A DNA stretch of 7,053 nucleotides, taken from contig DDXG01000134.1 of assembly GCA_002347125.1 (NCBI GenBank), positions 1-7,053 of the forward strand. Direction: 5' to 3'. The position numbers were made by a program, and so were the translations under genes. Each line of letters begins with the position of its first letter. Position 1 is the first letter of the stretch. The notes below the pieces were generated by a model. That model had not been told where the DNA came from. It ran no database searches and saw only the letters and a list, made by a program, of their open reading frames with translations. The stretch comes from Phycisphaerales bacterium UBA2266 (GTDB lineage Bacteria; Planctomycetota; Phycisphaerae; Sedimentisphaerales; Anaerobacaceae). Positions 1 through 6,977 of the stretch are shown piece after piece.

Positions 1-1092
1 GGCGTCGGCAAGTCCAGCCTGATGTCGTTGGTGGCCGGCGCGCGTGCGGTCCAGGCGGGCCGGGTGGAGGCGCTGGGCGGCGACATGGCCAGTGTGCGCC
101 ACCGTAATCAAGTTTGCCCGCACATCGCCTACATGCCGCAGGGACTCGGCAAGAATCTCTACCCGACCCTGTCGGTTGAGGAAAACCTGCAGTTTTTCGG
201 ACGCCTGTTCGGCCACGACGCAGCCGAGCGTCGGCGGCGCATCGACGAACTGACGACCGCCACCGGCCTCCATTCCTTTCTCAGCCGTCCGGCGGGCAAA
301 CTTTCGGGCGGCATGAAACAGAAACTGGGCCTGTGCCGTGCACTGATCCACGACCCGGACCTGCTCATCCTCGACGAGCCGACCACCGGCCTGGATCCCA
401 TCGGCACCCGGCAGATCAAGGACCTCATTATCAGACTCGCCCAACGTGGGAAGACCATACTTCTGTGCAGCCACCTGCTGGCCGATGTCGAAGACGTCTG
501 CGACCGAATCGCCATCCTCTACGGCGGTAAGGTCCGCGCCGAAGGCAAGGTCAGCGAACTCCTCCGCCGCACCGCGGGCAGACAAATCAACACAGGCCCC
601 CTCGGCGATGATGCACTTGCCAAGATCCGCCGCCTCATCGAATCCGAGGACGTCGAGTGTGAAATCACTTCGCCGATGGACCGCCTCGAGACCTTCTTCA
701 TTCGAATCGTTGCCGAAGCCCAGCAGCAGGACCAGCCAACCAGCGGCGCCGTCAGCACCACCAGGATCGGCGACTTCCTCACACGTCCGGATACCACCGA
801 GGCCATCCTCGACAAACTCGTCGCCGCTGCCGTGGACAAGGGACCGGATAGCCCGGAACCGGCCACCGAAGCGGTCGCCCCCGCCACCCCGCAATCCGTC
901 GAAGCCGACCAGGACTTCCTCGAACACCTCAGCAAGGCCCCCAAGCCCGTTGACACCACGCCCATTACCCCCGTCAGGCCCGTGGAGCCCGCCCCGCCCG
1001 CCGACATCGACACCAATATCCTGGACCGTCTCACGCGAGGCGACGACTCCCCCGCACCACCCCAGCCTCACCCGGAGAACGATGATGCGTAG
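1..1092 (+). CDS. ABC transporter ATP-binding protein, 5' truncated, possibly mosaic
   Basis: This is the ATPase subunit of an ABC exporter, probably serving the permease encoded directly downstream; the substrate is unknown. The window opens inside Walker A (GVGKSS at residues 1-6 of the visible 363), so the true start and about 30-40 residues are missing. Visible in order: Q-loop near YMPQ (44-47), signature LSGGMKQ (101-107), Walker B LLILDE (121-126), D-loop GLDP (130-133) and switch histidine in CSH (156-158). The nucleotide-binding domain ends near residue 190. A further 170 residues follow, becoming Pro/Ala-rich and acidic (about 280-363), with a short motif of the form hydrophobic-L-[DE]-[KHR]-L at 269-273, 306-310 and 340-344. 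The first 130 residues (GLGKNLYPTLSVEEN, FFGRLFGHD, RPAGKLSGGMKQKLGL) recall the first module of RbbA/YhiH. The part after the D-loop (IGTRQIKDL, LLADVEDVCDRIAILYGG) recalls planctomycete ABC ATPases. The ABC ATPase call is firm; the family assignments are from memory. The stop overlaps the start of the next gene. Confidence -1.
   Translation, partial: GVGKSSLMSLVAGARAVQAGRVEALGGDMASVRHRNQVCPHIAYMPQGLGKNLYPTLSVEENLQFFGRLFGHDAAERRRRIDELTTATGLHSFLSRPAGKLSGGMKQKLGLCRALIHDPDLLILDEPTTGLDPIGTRQIKDLIIRLAQRGKTILLCSHLLADVEDVCDRIAILYGGKVRAEGKVSELLRRTAGRQINTGPLGDDALAKIRRLIESEDVECEITSPMDRLETFFIRIVAEAQQQDQPTSGAVSTTRIGDFLTRPDTTEAILDKLVAAAVDKGPDSPEPATEAVAPATPQSVEADQDFLEHLSKAPKPVDTTPITPVRPVEPAPPADIDTNILDRLTRGDDSPAPPQPHPENDDA
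1074..1077 (+). promoter_or_regulatory. Shine-Dalgarno site deciding the permease start
   Basis: GGAG lies inside the last codons of the ATPase gene, 7 bases before the ATG at 1085 and only 4 before the ATG at 1082. The stop codon of the ATPase (1090-1092) overlaps the start region, so translational coupling of the two subunits is likely. Confidence -1.
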
Positions 1093-2461
1093 AATCTGGG
1101 CCGTCGCCATCAACACGGTTCGCCAAGCCATCAGGATGCGCATTGCCCTCGTCTTCACCGTCCTGCTGCTGATCCTCCTGCCGGTCATGGCCGGCGCCAT
1201 GACCGGCGACGGCACCCACAAGGGCCGCTGCCAGACCTTCGTCAGCTACGGCCTCTCGCTCACCAGTATGCTTCTGTGCCTGTTGACCATTGTCGTATCC
1301 GTCTTCACCGTCACCAGCGACATCCGCAATCGCCAGATATACACCGTCATCACTAAACCTCTGCGCCGCTACGAATTCATCCTGGGCAAGCTGCTTGGTG
1401 TCCTCGTCCTGGACGCTCTGCTTCTGACCTTCTTCTGTGCCGGCATCTATGGCATCGTCCGCTATCTGCCCGTCCGCTACAACGCCGACGCCATCACCCG
1501 GCAGCAGCTGGATCGCGAGTTCTTCACCGCCCGCGCCTCGGTCAAGCCCGTTGAACCCGACGTCACTGAGGAAGCCCGCGAAACCTTCGAGAAGCTCCGC
1601 AAACAGGACGAAATCCCCCAGGAGGTCTTCGCCAACGAGCTGCGCCGCCGGCAGGTCATGGACTGGGTCGTCAAGCAGAAGAGACTCGAGAAACGCGCCG
1701 CCGGCGTTGGCGAGCGGATTCTCTGGGAGTTCCACAACGTCAGGCCCGTCGATCCGAACGAGAACCTGTTCATCCGCTTCAAGTATGATGCGCTGCCCGG
1801 CTCCGAGACTGAGATGTGGGGCCGCTGGGCCGTCGGACCCTACGCCGCGTTCGCCTACGGAGCGAAACCCGATACCCCCGTCTACGACCAGGTACTCCGA
1901 CATCCCGCCGGCAGTTTCCATGAGATACAGATTCCCGCCGTCGTCGTTCCCGCGGACGGCCACTTGGCCATCGGCTTTCAGAACATCCTGCCGAATGACA
2001 CGGCTATCGTATTTCCCCTTGACGAGGGCCTGGAGTTGCTCTACCAGGCCGATACCTTCGAGGCCAACTTCGCGCGCGCCGCCGTCATGATCTTCATCCG
2101 GCTCGTTTTCCTCGCTTGTCTGGGCATCCTGGCCTCCACCTTCGTCTCGTTCCCCGTCGCCATCATGCTGTGTCTGGTCATCTTCTTTGTCGCCACGTTC
2201 AGCACCTTCGTCATCGATTCCTTCAACTACCTCGGCGACAGCATCGGCGGGGTCTACACCTACACCATCAAGCCGATCGTCCGCATGTTGCCTGAGTTCG
2301 ACAAGTACAACCCCGCGAAGTACCTCGTCGCCGCCCGCCGCATCGAACTGTCCGTCCTGGCTGGAGCCGCCGCTCGAATGATCGGCGTCGAAGCCCCCGT
2401 GCTGCTGCTTCTCGCGATATGGATCTTCAGCCGCCGCGAGTTGGCCCGTATAACCGTCTAG
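1085..2461 (+). CDS. ABC-2 type transporter permease with a large soluble insert
   Basis: This is an integral membrane permease, likely paired with the overlapping ATPase gene to form an exporter. Two ATG codons stand in tandem (1082 and 1085). I chose 1085 because GGAG at 1074-1077 then lies 7 bases away rather than 4, giving 458 residues. Predicted membrane segments are about 20-39, 58-76, 103-125, 332-354, 356-377 and 431-448, which is the six-helix ABC-2 pattern with both ends in the cytoplasm. The loop 77-101 (ITKPLRRYEFILGK) is typical of the cytoplasmic coupling region of this family. Between helices 3 and 4 sits about 200 residues of extracytoplasmic sequence. It consists of a highly charged, helix-prone stretch (about 155-205) followed by a strand-rich stretch rich in Trp, Gly and Pro (about 210-330). 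I recognise no named domain there. The substrate cannot be read from the sequence. Confidence -1.
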   Translation: MRRIWAVAINTVRQAIRMRIALVFTVLLLILLPVMAGAMTGDGTHKGRCQTFVSYGLSLTSMLLCLLTIVVSVFTVTSDIRNRQIYTVITKPLRRYEFILGKLLGVLVLDALLLTFFCAGIYGIVRYLPVRYNADAITRQQLDREFFTARASVKPVEPDVTEEARETFEKLRKQDEIPQEVFANELRRRQVMDWVVKQKRLEKRAAGVGERILWEFHNVRPVDPNENLFIRFKYDALPGSETEMWGRWAVGPYAAFAYGAKPDTPVYDQVLRHPAGSFHEIQIPAVVVPADGHLAIGFQNILPNDTAIVFPLDEGLELLYQADTFEANFARAAVMIFIRLVFLACLGILASTFVSFPVAIMLCLVIFFVATFSTFVIDSFNYLGDSIGGVYTYTIKPIVRMLPEFDKYNPAKYLVAARRIELSVLAGAAARMIGVEAPVLLLLAIWIFSRRELARITV

Positions 2462-2468
2462 CCTGATT

Positions 2469-4277
2469 ATGCGCGACACAGTCGTTACAGTGGTATGCGT
2501 CATCCTCGCCGCGGCCTTGCTCGCCGCCGCCGGCATGCAGCTCGACTACATCAACGCTCAGCGCCGCGACATGAGGCTTACCATCGCCGACCCCATCAAA
2601 GGGGCCCCGCCGTCGCTGGCCTTCGCCACCGCCGCCATGGGCGCCTTCCGAGGGCTCGTCGTCGACATCCTCTGGATCCGGGCCGATCAACTCAAGGAAC
2701 AGGGCCAGTTCTTCGACGCCCGCCAGCTCGCCGAGTGGATCACCACCCTCCAGCCCCGCTTTGCTTCCGTCTGGGTCTTTCACGCATGGAACATGGCGTA
2801 CAACATCTCCGTCGCCATCCCCGCCACCCAGCCCGAACAGCGATGGAAATGGGTCCGGAACGGCTATGAGCTGCTTCGTGACCGGGGCATTCCGCTCAAC
2901 CCCGGCAACATCGAACTCTACCGGGAGCTGGCCCGCATCTTCCAGCAAAAGGTCGGCGGTGTCAGCGACGACTGCCATAAGTACTACAAGATACAGCTCG
3001 CCCGCGAGATGGAGCCCCTCGTAGGAGGACGCGATTTCGCTTATTTCGAGGCTCTGGCCGCAACGCCCGCCGCGTGGAACCATCTCCTTCAGGACCCCAA
3101 CGTGGCCGCGGTGGACCCCAACATCCTCGACCTGATGGCGGCTCTTCAGGCGGCCGATCCCACGTTCACCGACCGTGACCGCTTTGTCGCCAACTATCTC
3201 GCGCTGCGGCAGAACGCCTCGCGTTTTCCACCCGCCGCCGGCCAGACCATCGACGCTTTTCGAGGCGCCCAGGTTCTCGACCGGTTCGACCTCTTCGCCC
3301 GCGCCTACGCCCTGCGGACCGTCTGGAAGATGGAGCCGGCCGTGATGGTCGACCTCAACAAACGCTACGGTCCGACGAATTTCGCCGACCCCAACGTGCC
3401 GTTGCCTCTCGACTGGCGACACCCCGCCTGCCACGCCATGTACTGGGGCCTCACGGGCCTGCGAGAAGTCGCCAAACGGCAGGACCGTGAACTCGAGAAC
3501 AATGAAGTCAACACCGACCGCATCATGGGCCACTGCATCCAGGACCTCTTTCGAGGCGGCAAGTTCCATTTGTACGAAGAGATGGTCGACGTCGTCGACG
3601 ACCAGACCGGCCAGACCGTCCAAGCGCCGGCCGCCCAGGTTTTCATGCGTCCCGACCTGCGTATGTTCGACCCCTACAACAGGATCCTCCACGAGGTCAT
3701 CGATAAGTACACCGGTGAAGGCCTCGACAGCGGCTCCCTCGAATCGCTTCAGGCCGGGCACCGCAACATGCTGCGAAACGCCGTATTGCTCTTCTACCAG
3801 TCCGGCCATGAAGCCAAGGCCCAGGAGATCCTCGCCGAACTGCGTCGGCGATACCCGCGAGAGGAGTTCAGCGTCCCGCTTGTGGAGTACTGCCGAAACC
3901 GTATGAAGGAGGAATTCGACAGCATCGGCATCCACGACGCCAAGGAACAGGTTATCGCCATGCTCCGGGAGGCCTACTTCCGCTATGCCATCCGCGACGA
4001 CGACGCCGCCTTCGGCCGGGAGAAACTGGCCCGCCAGGTCTATGATTACTACCAGTCCCAGCACGGCGATGAGTACCGAATCGACCTGCCCGATTTCGGC
4101 CGTATGAAACTCACCGCCCTGCAGGACTTCTTCGCCGACGAACAATACCCGCCCAAATTCCGGCAGAATCTCATCGTCCGCATCAAGATCGAACGCCCGG
4201 ATCTCGCTGAGCAGCTTGCCCAACAGGAGCGCCTCTGGCTCCAGGAGTCTCAGACATCCGGCCGGCCCACACCTTGA
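2469..4277 (+). CDS. Membrane-anchored TPR-like helical protein, unknown function
   Basis: This 602-residue protein has one N-terminal hydrophobic segment (about 4-22), best read as a signal anchor or uncleaved signal peptide, with the rest predicted on the outer face of the membrane. No lipobox cysteine is evident. The remainder is mostly helical. A striking block at about 38-75 (DPIKGAPPSLAF, GAFRGLVVDILWIRAD) leads into TPR-like helix pairs around 78-115 (LQPRF, VWVFHAWNMAYN), and another such pair is near 434-463 (AVLLFYQSGHEAKAQEIL). I recall similar proteins encoded next to ABC-2 exporters in Planctomycetota, where they are annotated as hypothetical or TPR proteins. The gene starts 7 bases after the permease stop and shows no Shine-Dalgarno sequence, so reinitiation or coupling is likely. 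Inferred role: scaffold or substrate-handling partner of the exporter. No enzymatic motif is visible. The reading frame is certain; the function is not. Confidence -1.
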   Translation: MRDTVVTVVCVILAAALLAAAGMQLDYINAQRRDMRLTIADPIKGAPPSLAFATAAMGAFRGLVVDILWIRADQLKEQGQFFDARQLAEWITTLQPRFASVWVFHAWNMAYNISVAIPATQPEQRWKWVRNGYELLRDRGIPLNPGNIELYRELARIFQQKVGGVSDDCHKYYKIQLAREMEPLVGGRDFAYFEALAATPAAWNHLLQDPNVAAVDPNILDLMAALQAADPTFTDRDRFVANYLALRQNASRFPPAAGQTIDAFRGAQVLDRFDLFARAYALRTVWKMEPAVMVDLNKRYGPTNFADPNVPLPLDWRHPACHAMYWGLTGLREVAKRQDRELENNEVNTDRIMGHCIQDLFRGGKFHLYEEMVDVVDDQTGQTVQAPAAQVFMRPDLRMFDPYNRILHEVIDKYTGEGLDSGSLESLQAGHRNMLRNAVLLFYQSGHEAKAQEILAELRRRYPREEFSVPLVEYCRNRMKEEFDSIGIHDAKEQVIAMLREAYFRYAIRDDDAAFGREKLARQVYDYYQSQHGDEYRIDLPDFGRMKLTALQDFFADEQYPPKFRQNLIVRIKIERPDLAEQLAQQERLWLQESQTSGRPTP

Positions 4278-4296
4278 CAGCCCCGCACGAGCCGCC

Positions 4297-6561
4297 ATGA
4301 GCCCAAACGACGCCACTCAACGTCGCCTGACCCCATCCCAACAGAAAGCCGTATCCCACATCGACGGTCCGCTCCTTGTGCTGGCCGGTCCCGGCAGCGG
4401 CAAGACCCGCGTCATCACCTTCCGCATCGCCGCTCTTATCGACAGGGGCGTGCCGCCACACCACATCTGCGCCATCACCTTCACCAACAAGGCCGCCGAG
4501 GAGATGCGCCAGCGCGCCGCCGCCCTGGGCGCCTCGGGAGGCGCCCATATCAGCACCTTCCACTCCCTGTGCGTCCGGCTGCTGCGACGTTACGGCTCCG
4601 CCGCCGGCGTCAGGCCCAACTTCAGCATCTACGACGACGCCGACCAGTCCAAGTGCGTCAAGGCCGCGGCCAAGGACTGCCAGCTCGACACAACCAATTT
4701 CCCGCCGTCGCGCATGTTGGCCGCCGTATCCACCCTGAAGAACCGACTCATCGACCCCGACGCCTTCAAGGCCCGCGCCAACGATTACTTCGGCGAGGCC
4801 CTGGCCCGCGTCTATGCCCGTTACCAGCAGATTCTCGCCGACCGCAACGCCCTCGACTTCGACGACCTGCTCATGAAGACCGCCTTCATGCTCGAGGGGA
4901 ACCCGGACATCGCCGCCCGACTGGCCGACCGATTTCGCTACCTCCTGATCGACGAGTACCAGGACACCAATCACGCCCAGTATCGAATCGCCCGCGCGCT
5001 GGCGGCGGCGCACCACAACATCTGCGCCACCGGCGACCCGGATCAATCCATCTACCGCTGGCGCGGCGCCGATATCCGCAACATCCTGGATTTCGAGAAG
5101 GATTTTCCCGGCGTCAGCGTGGTCAAGCTGGAGCAGAACTACCGTTCCACCCGGACGATCCTGGCCGCTGCCGGTGCGGTGGTGAAAAAGAACCGCGGCC
5201 GCAAGGGCAAGACCCTGTGGACCGAAAACCCCGAGGGGGAACGGATCGTCCACCGCCGTCTGGACAGCGAACGGGAAGAAGCCCGCTATGTGTGCCGGGA
5301 GATAGGGCGCCATCTGCGCCGGGGCGGGGAGCTGTCCGACGTGGCCGTGTTCTACCGGACCAATGCCCAGTCTCGCGTCCTGGAGGACGCCCTCATGGGC
5401 GGCGGCGTCTCCTACCACATGGTGGGGGGGATGCGGTTTTACGAGCGGATGGAGATCAAGGACATCCTCGCCTACCTGAAAGTCCTGGACAACCCGGCCG
5501 ACGAGGTCTCGCTGGCCCGGATCATCAACACCCCTCCCCGCGGCATCGGCGGAACCACCTTCGACCGGGTGACCGACCTTGCCACGGAGAGGAACCTCCC
5601 TCTGATGGCTGCCTTGCGATGCGCGGCGAGCGAGGATTTCCTCGGCAAGGGGCCCCGAACGAAACTTTCCGCTTTTGTCACACTGATGGAAGGCTTTGCC
5701 GCCCTGGTGGACACCATACCCCTGCCGGAGCTGGCCTCGCGCATCATCAGGGATACGGGTTACGACATGCGACTGAAAGAGGAGCGGACCGAAGAGGCGA
5801 AGGACCGTCTCGCCAACATTCAGGAACTTCTCACCGCCCTGGACGATTTCGAGCGGACCGGCGAGGAGAAGAGCCTGTCCGCCTACCTTGAGCAGGTGGC
5901 CCTGATCTCGGACGTTGAGCGGGGGGAGCGGAACCGGAACTCGGTGACTCTCATGACCCTTCACTCGGCGAAGGGGCTCGAATTCCCCCTGGTTTTCATG
6001 ACCGGCATGGAGGAGCGGCTGTTCCCCCACGTGCGCGCCCTGGACGATCCCGAGCAGATGGAAGAGGAGCGTCGTCTCTGCTACGTGGGCATGACCCGCG
6101 CCCGTGAGCGGCTCTACCTGACCAATGCCCGGCGGCGCCACTTCTACGGCCAGGAGCAGTTCAACTCGCCGTCCCGCTTTCTCTCCGACATACCCGGGGA
6201 TCTGGTGGAAACCGACGAGGGCGCCCAGCCCGGATTCGGCTGGAATGATACGCCACCGGGAACAGGCGGGGACCGGAGCGCATACGGACCGGGCCAGGGC
6301 GGGAAATGGGACGAGGTGGTACGTTTATCGAGGGATGCTGTCCAGGCCGATGCCTCTCCTGTTGCTCTCGACAACGAAGTGACGGTGATCCCGGAAGGCG
6401 AGGGTGTTTTCATCGGCCTCCGGGTGCGCCATGCCAAGTTCGGAGCCGGTACGATCCGCAAGATCGAGGGCAGGGGAGACGAAACCAAGGTCATCGTCTG
6501 GTTCGACACCGGCGGGCCCAAGAAGCTCCTGCTCCGCTTTGCCGGCCTGGAGAGGATTTGA
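4297..6561 (+). CDS. uvrD: UvrD/PcrA-type superfamily 1A DNA helicase, possibly mosaic
   Basis: This is an ATP-driven 3'-5' DNA helicase of the UvrD/Rep/PcrA family. Family members act in nucleotide-excision and mismatch repair and clear proteins from DNA. The 754 residues match the family's usual length. Motifs seen: Q motif LTPSQQ (11-16), Walker A GPGSGKTR (31-38), Ia AITFTNKAAEEM (59-70), Ib STFHS (86-90), II LIDEYQDT (217-224, catalytic D219/E220), III GDPDQSIYRWRGA (246-258), IV LEQNYRST (278-285), IVa around VGGMRFYER (376-384), V LHSAKGLEF (555-563) and VI CYVGMTRARE (595-604). A Gly/Pro-rich linker (about 632-665) leads to a C-terminal Tudor-like domain (about 708-754, VRHAKFGAGTI), which in PcrA contacts RNA polymerase. 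I chose the ATG at 4297 because the Q motif follows at the usual distance; the in-frame ATG at 4216 would add 27 unconserved residues overlapping the previous gene. No clear ribosome-binding site is visible. Codon use changes near motif IV. Confidence -1.
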   Translation: MSPNDATQRRLTPSQQKAVSHIDGPLLVLAGPGSGKTRVITFRIAALIDRGVPPHHICAITFTNKAAEEMRQRAAALGASGGAHISTFHSLCVRLLRRYGSAAGVRPNFSIYDDADQSKCVKAAAKDCQLDTTNFPPSRMLAAVSTLKNRLIDPDAFKARANDYFGEALARVYARYQQILADRNALDFDDLLMKTAFMLEGNPDIAARLADRFRYLLIDEYQDTNHAQYRIARALAAAHHNICATGDPDQSIYRWRGADIRNILDFEKDFPGVSVVKLEQNYRSTRTILAAAGAVVKKNRGRKGKTLWTENPEGERIVHRRLDSEREEARYVCREIGRHLRRGGELSDVAVFYRTNAQSRVLEDALMGGGVSYHMVGGMRFYERMEIKDILAYLKVLDNPADEVSLARIINTPPRGIGGTTFDRVTDLATERNLPLMAALRCAASEDFLGKGPRTKLSAFVTLMEGFAALVDTIPLPELASRIIRDTGYDMRLKEERTEEAKDRLANIQELLTALDDFERTGEEKSLSAYLEQVALISDVERGERNRNSVTLMTLHSAKGLEFPLVFMTGMEERLFPHVRALDDPEQMEEERRLCYVGMTRARERLYLTNARRRHFYGQEQFNSPSRFLSDIPGDLVETDEGAQPGFGWNDTPPGTGGDRSAYGPGQGGKWDEVVRLSRDAVQADASPVALDNEVTVIPEGEGVFIGLRVRHAKFGAGTIRKIEGRGDETKVIVWFDTGGPKKLLLRFAGLERI

Positions 6562-6569
6562 GGAGGCAG

Positions 6570-6583
6570 GCGCAAGGCGCAAG
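6570..6583 (+). repeat. Two tandem copies of a GCGCAAG heptamer after the helicase gene
   Basis: GCGCAAG occurs twice back to back, starting 9 bases after the helicase stop codon. It is one base away from the heptamer GCACAAG of the array after gatC, so gatC is flanked on both sides by the same kind of 7-bp repeat. The copies are exact but few, so chance is possible at this end alone. Confidence -1.
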
Positions 6584-6617
6584 AGGTTGAATACCCTTGA
6601 AAATTCGCGAACCGTGG

Positions 6618-6646
6618 TTGTTTTTTCCTGCCGTTCGTGGTAAAAA
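6618..6646 (+). promoter_or_regulatory. Weak sigma-70-like promoter candidate upstream of gatC
   Basis: TTGTTT (6618-6623) and TAAAAA (6641-6646) are separated by 17 bases, an acceptable but poor match to the -35/-10 consensus. They lie in the most AT-rich part of the window, about 45 bases before the gatC start. The tract could serve gatC and any genes beyond the window. Because AT-rich tracts easily give such matches, this is tentative. Confidence -1.
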
Positions 6647-6678
6647 AACTGTTTGGAATAAATCAGATCCGTCATCAT

Positions 6679-6682
6679 GGAG
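6679..6682 (+). promoter_or_regulatory. Shine-Dalgarno site of gatC
   Basis: GGAG stands 7 bases before the ATG at 6690 and fixes that start over the in-frame ATG at 6597. The clear site contrasts with the absence of one before the helicase gene and before the TPR-like gene. Confidence -1.
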
Positions 6683-6689
6683 TACATTT

Positions 6690-6977
6690 ATGAAGATTAC
6701 GCGGGAGCAGGTCGAGCACGTGGCGCGGCTGGCGCGGCTCGAGCTGACCGAGGAGGAGAAAGACCTCTTCACCGGGCAGCTGGACGGGATTCTGGCCTAT
6801 GTGGACAAGCTGAACGAACTGGACACCGGCGGCATCCAGCCCACGTCCCACGCGGTACCCATGGAGAACGCCTTCCGGGAAGACGTGGTGGCGCCTTCCA
6901 TCGGGGTCGACAACGCCCTGGCCAATGCACCGGACCGTTCGGAGAGCTTCTTCCGGGTGCCGAAGGTGATAGAGTAG
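6690..6977 (+). CDS. gatC: Asp-tRNA(Asn)/Glu-tRNA(Gln) amidotransferase subunit C
   Basis: GatC is the small subunit of the GatCAB amidotransferase. This cytoplasmic complex converts mischarged Glu-tRNA(Gln) or Asp-tRNA(Asn) to the correct Gln- or Asn-tRNA in organisms lacking the direct synthetase. GatC wraps around and stabilises GatA against GatB. The 95 residues match the family length. Hallmarks are the N-terminal helix VEHVARLARLELTEEE (8-23), ILAYVDKLNELDT (34-46), PTSHAVP (51-57) and the C-terminal FFRVPKVIE (87-95). The ATG at 6690 has a good ribosome-binding site; starting at 6597 would add 31 unconserved residues. The wording resembles Desulfuromonadales-type GatC, in my recollection. 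gatA and gatB are expected just beyond the window but cannot be seen; at least 76 bases of repeat-bearing spacer follow the stop. Arginine is encoded almost only by CGG (5 of 6), like the 3' half of the helicase gene. Confidence -1.
   Translation: MKITREQVEHVARLARLELTEEEKDLFTGQLDGILAYVDKLNELDTGGIQPTSHAVPMENAFREDVVAPSIGVDNALANAPDRSESFFRVPKVIE

Noticed and set aside
22..24. ATG at 22 as the real start of the ATPase
   Set aside because: The frame is open to base 1 and encodes the end of Walker A (GVGKSS) before this ATG. The gene is cut by the window edge and does not start there.
446..1084. Extension of the permease upstream to an ATG at 446
   Set aside because: It would overlap the ATPase by over 600 bases and add a Ser/Pro/Arg-rich stretch typical of an out-of-frame read. 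The ATG at 1085 has a well-placed GGAG.
1031..2536. Long open frame on the minus strand (501 codons) opposite the permease
   Set aside because: The permease on the + strand has clear membrane helices and family-like loops. The antisense translation is dominated by Gly, Asp, Glu and Val with no recognisable motif, as expected of a high-GC shadow frame.
4216..4296. Upstream in-frame start of the helicase at 4216
   Set aside because: It would overlap the previous gene and add 27 residues unlike any helicase N-terminus. The Q motif lies at the normal distance from the ATG at 4297.
2427..4316. Long minus-strand open frame (629 codons) opposite the TPR-like gene
   Set aside because: It is a low-complexity, Gly/Val/Asp-rich translation mirroring the codon bias of the + strand gene, with no motifs and no start context.
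4183..6141. Long minus-strand open frame (652 codons) opposite the helicase
   Set aside because: The + strand carries every SF1A helicase motif in order. The antisense product has none and is compositionally a shadow.
6620..6649. Possible terminator hairpin from the T-run and A-run upstream of gatC
   Set aside because: The arms are only T/A tracts with one G-C pair and a loop of about 15 bases, and there is no GC stem followed by a T-run. It is too weak to call.
6597..6689. Upstream in-frame start of gatC at 6597
   Set aside because: It would add 31 residues from an AT-rich leader with no GatC similarity. The ATG at 6690 has a good ribosome-binding site and gives the standard length.
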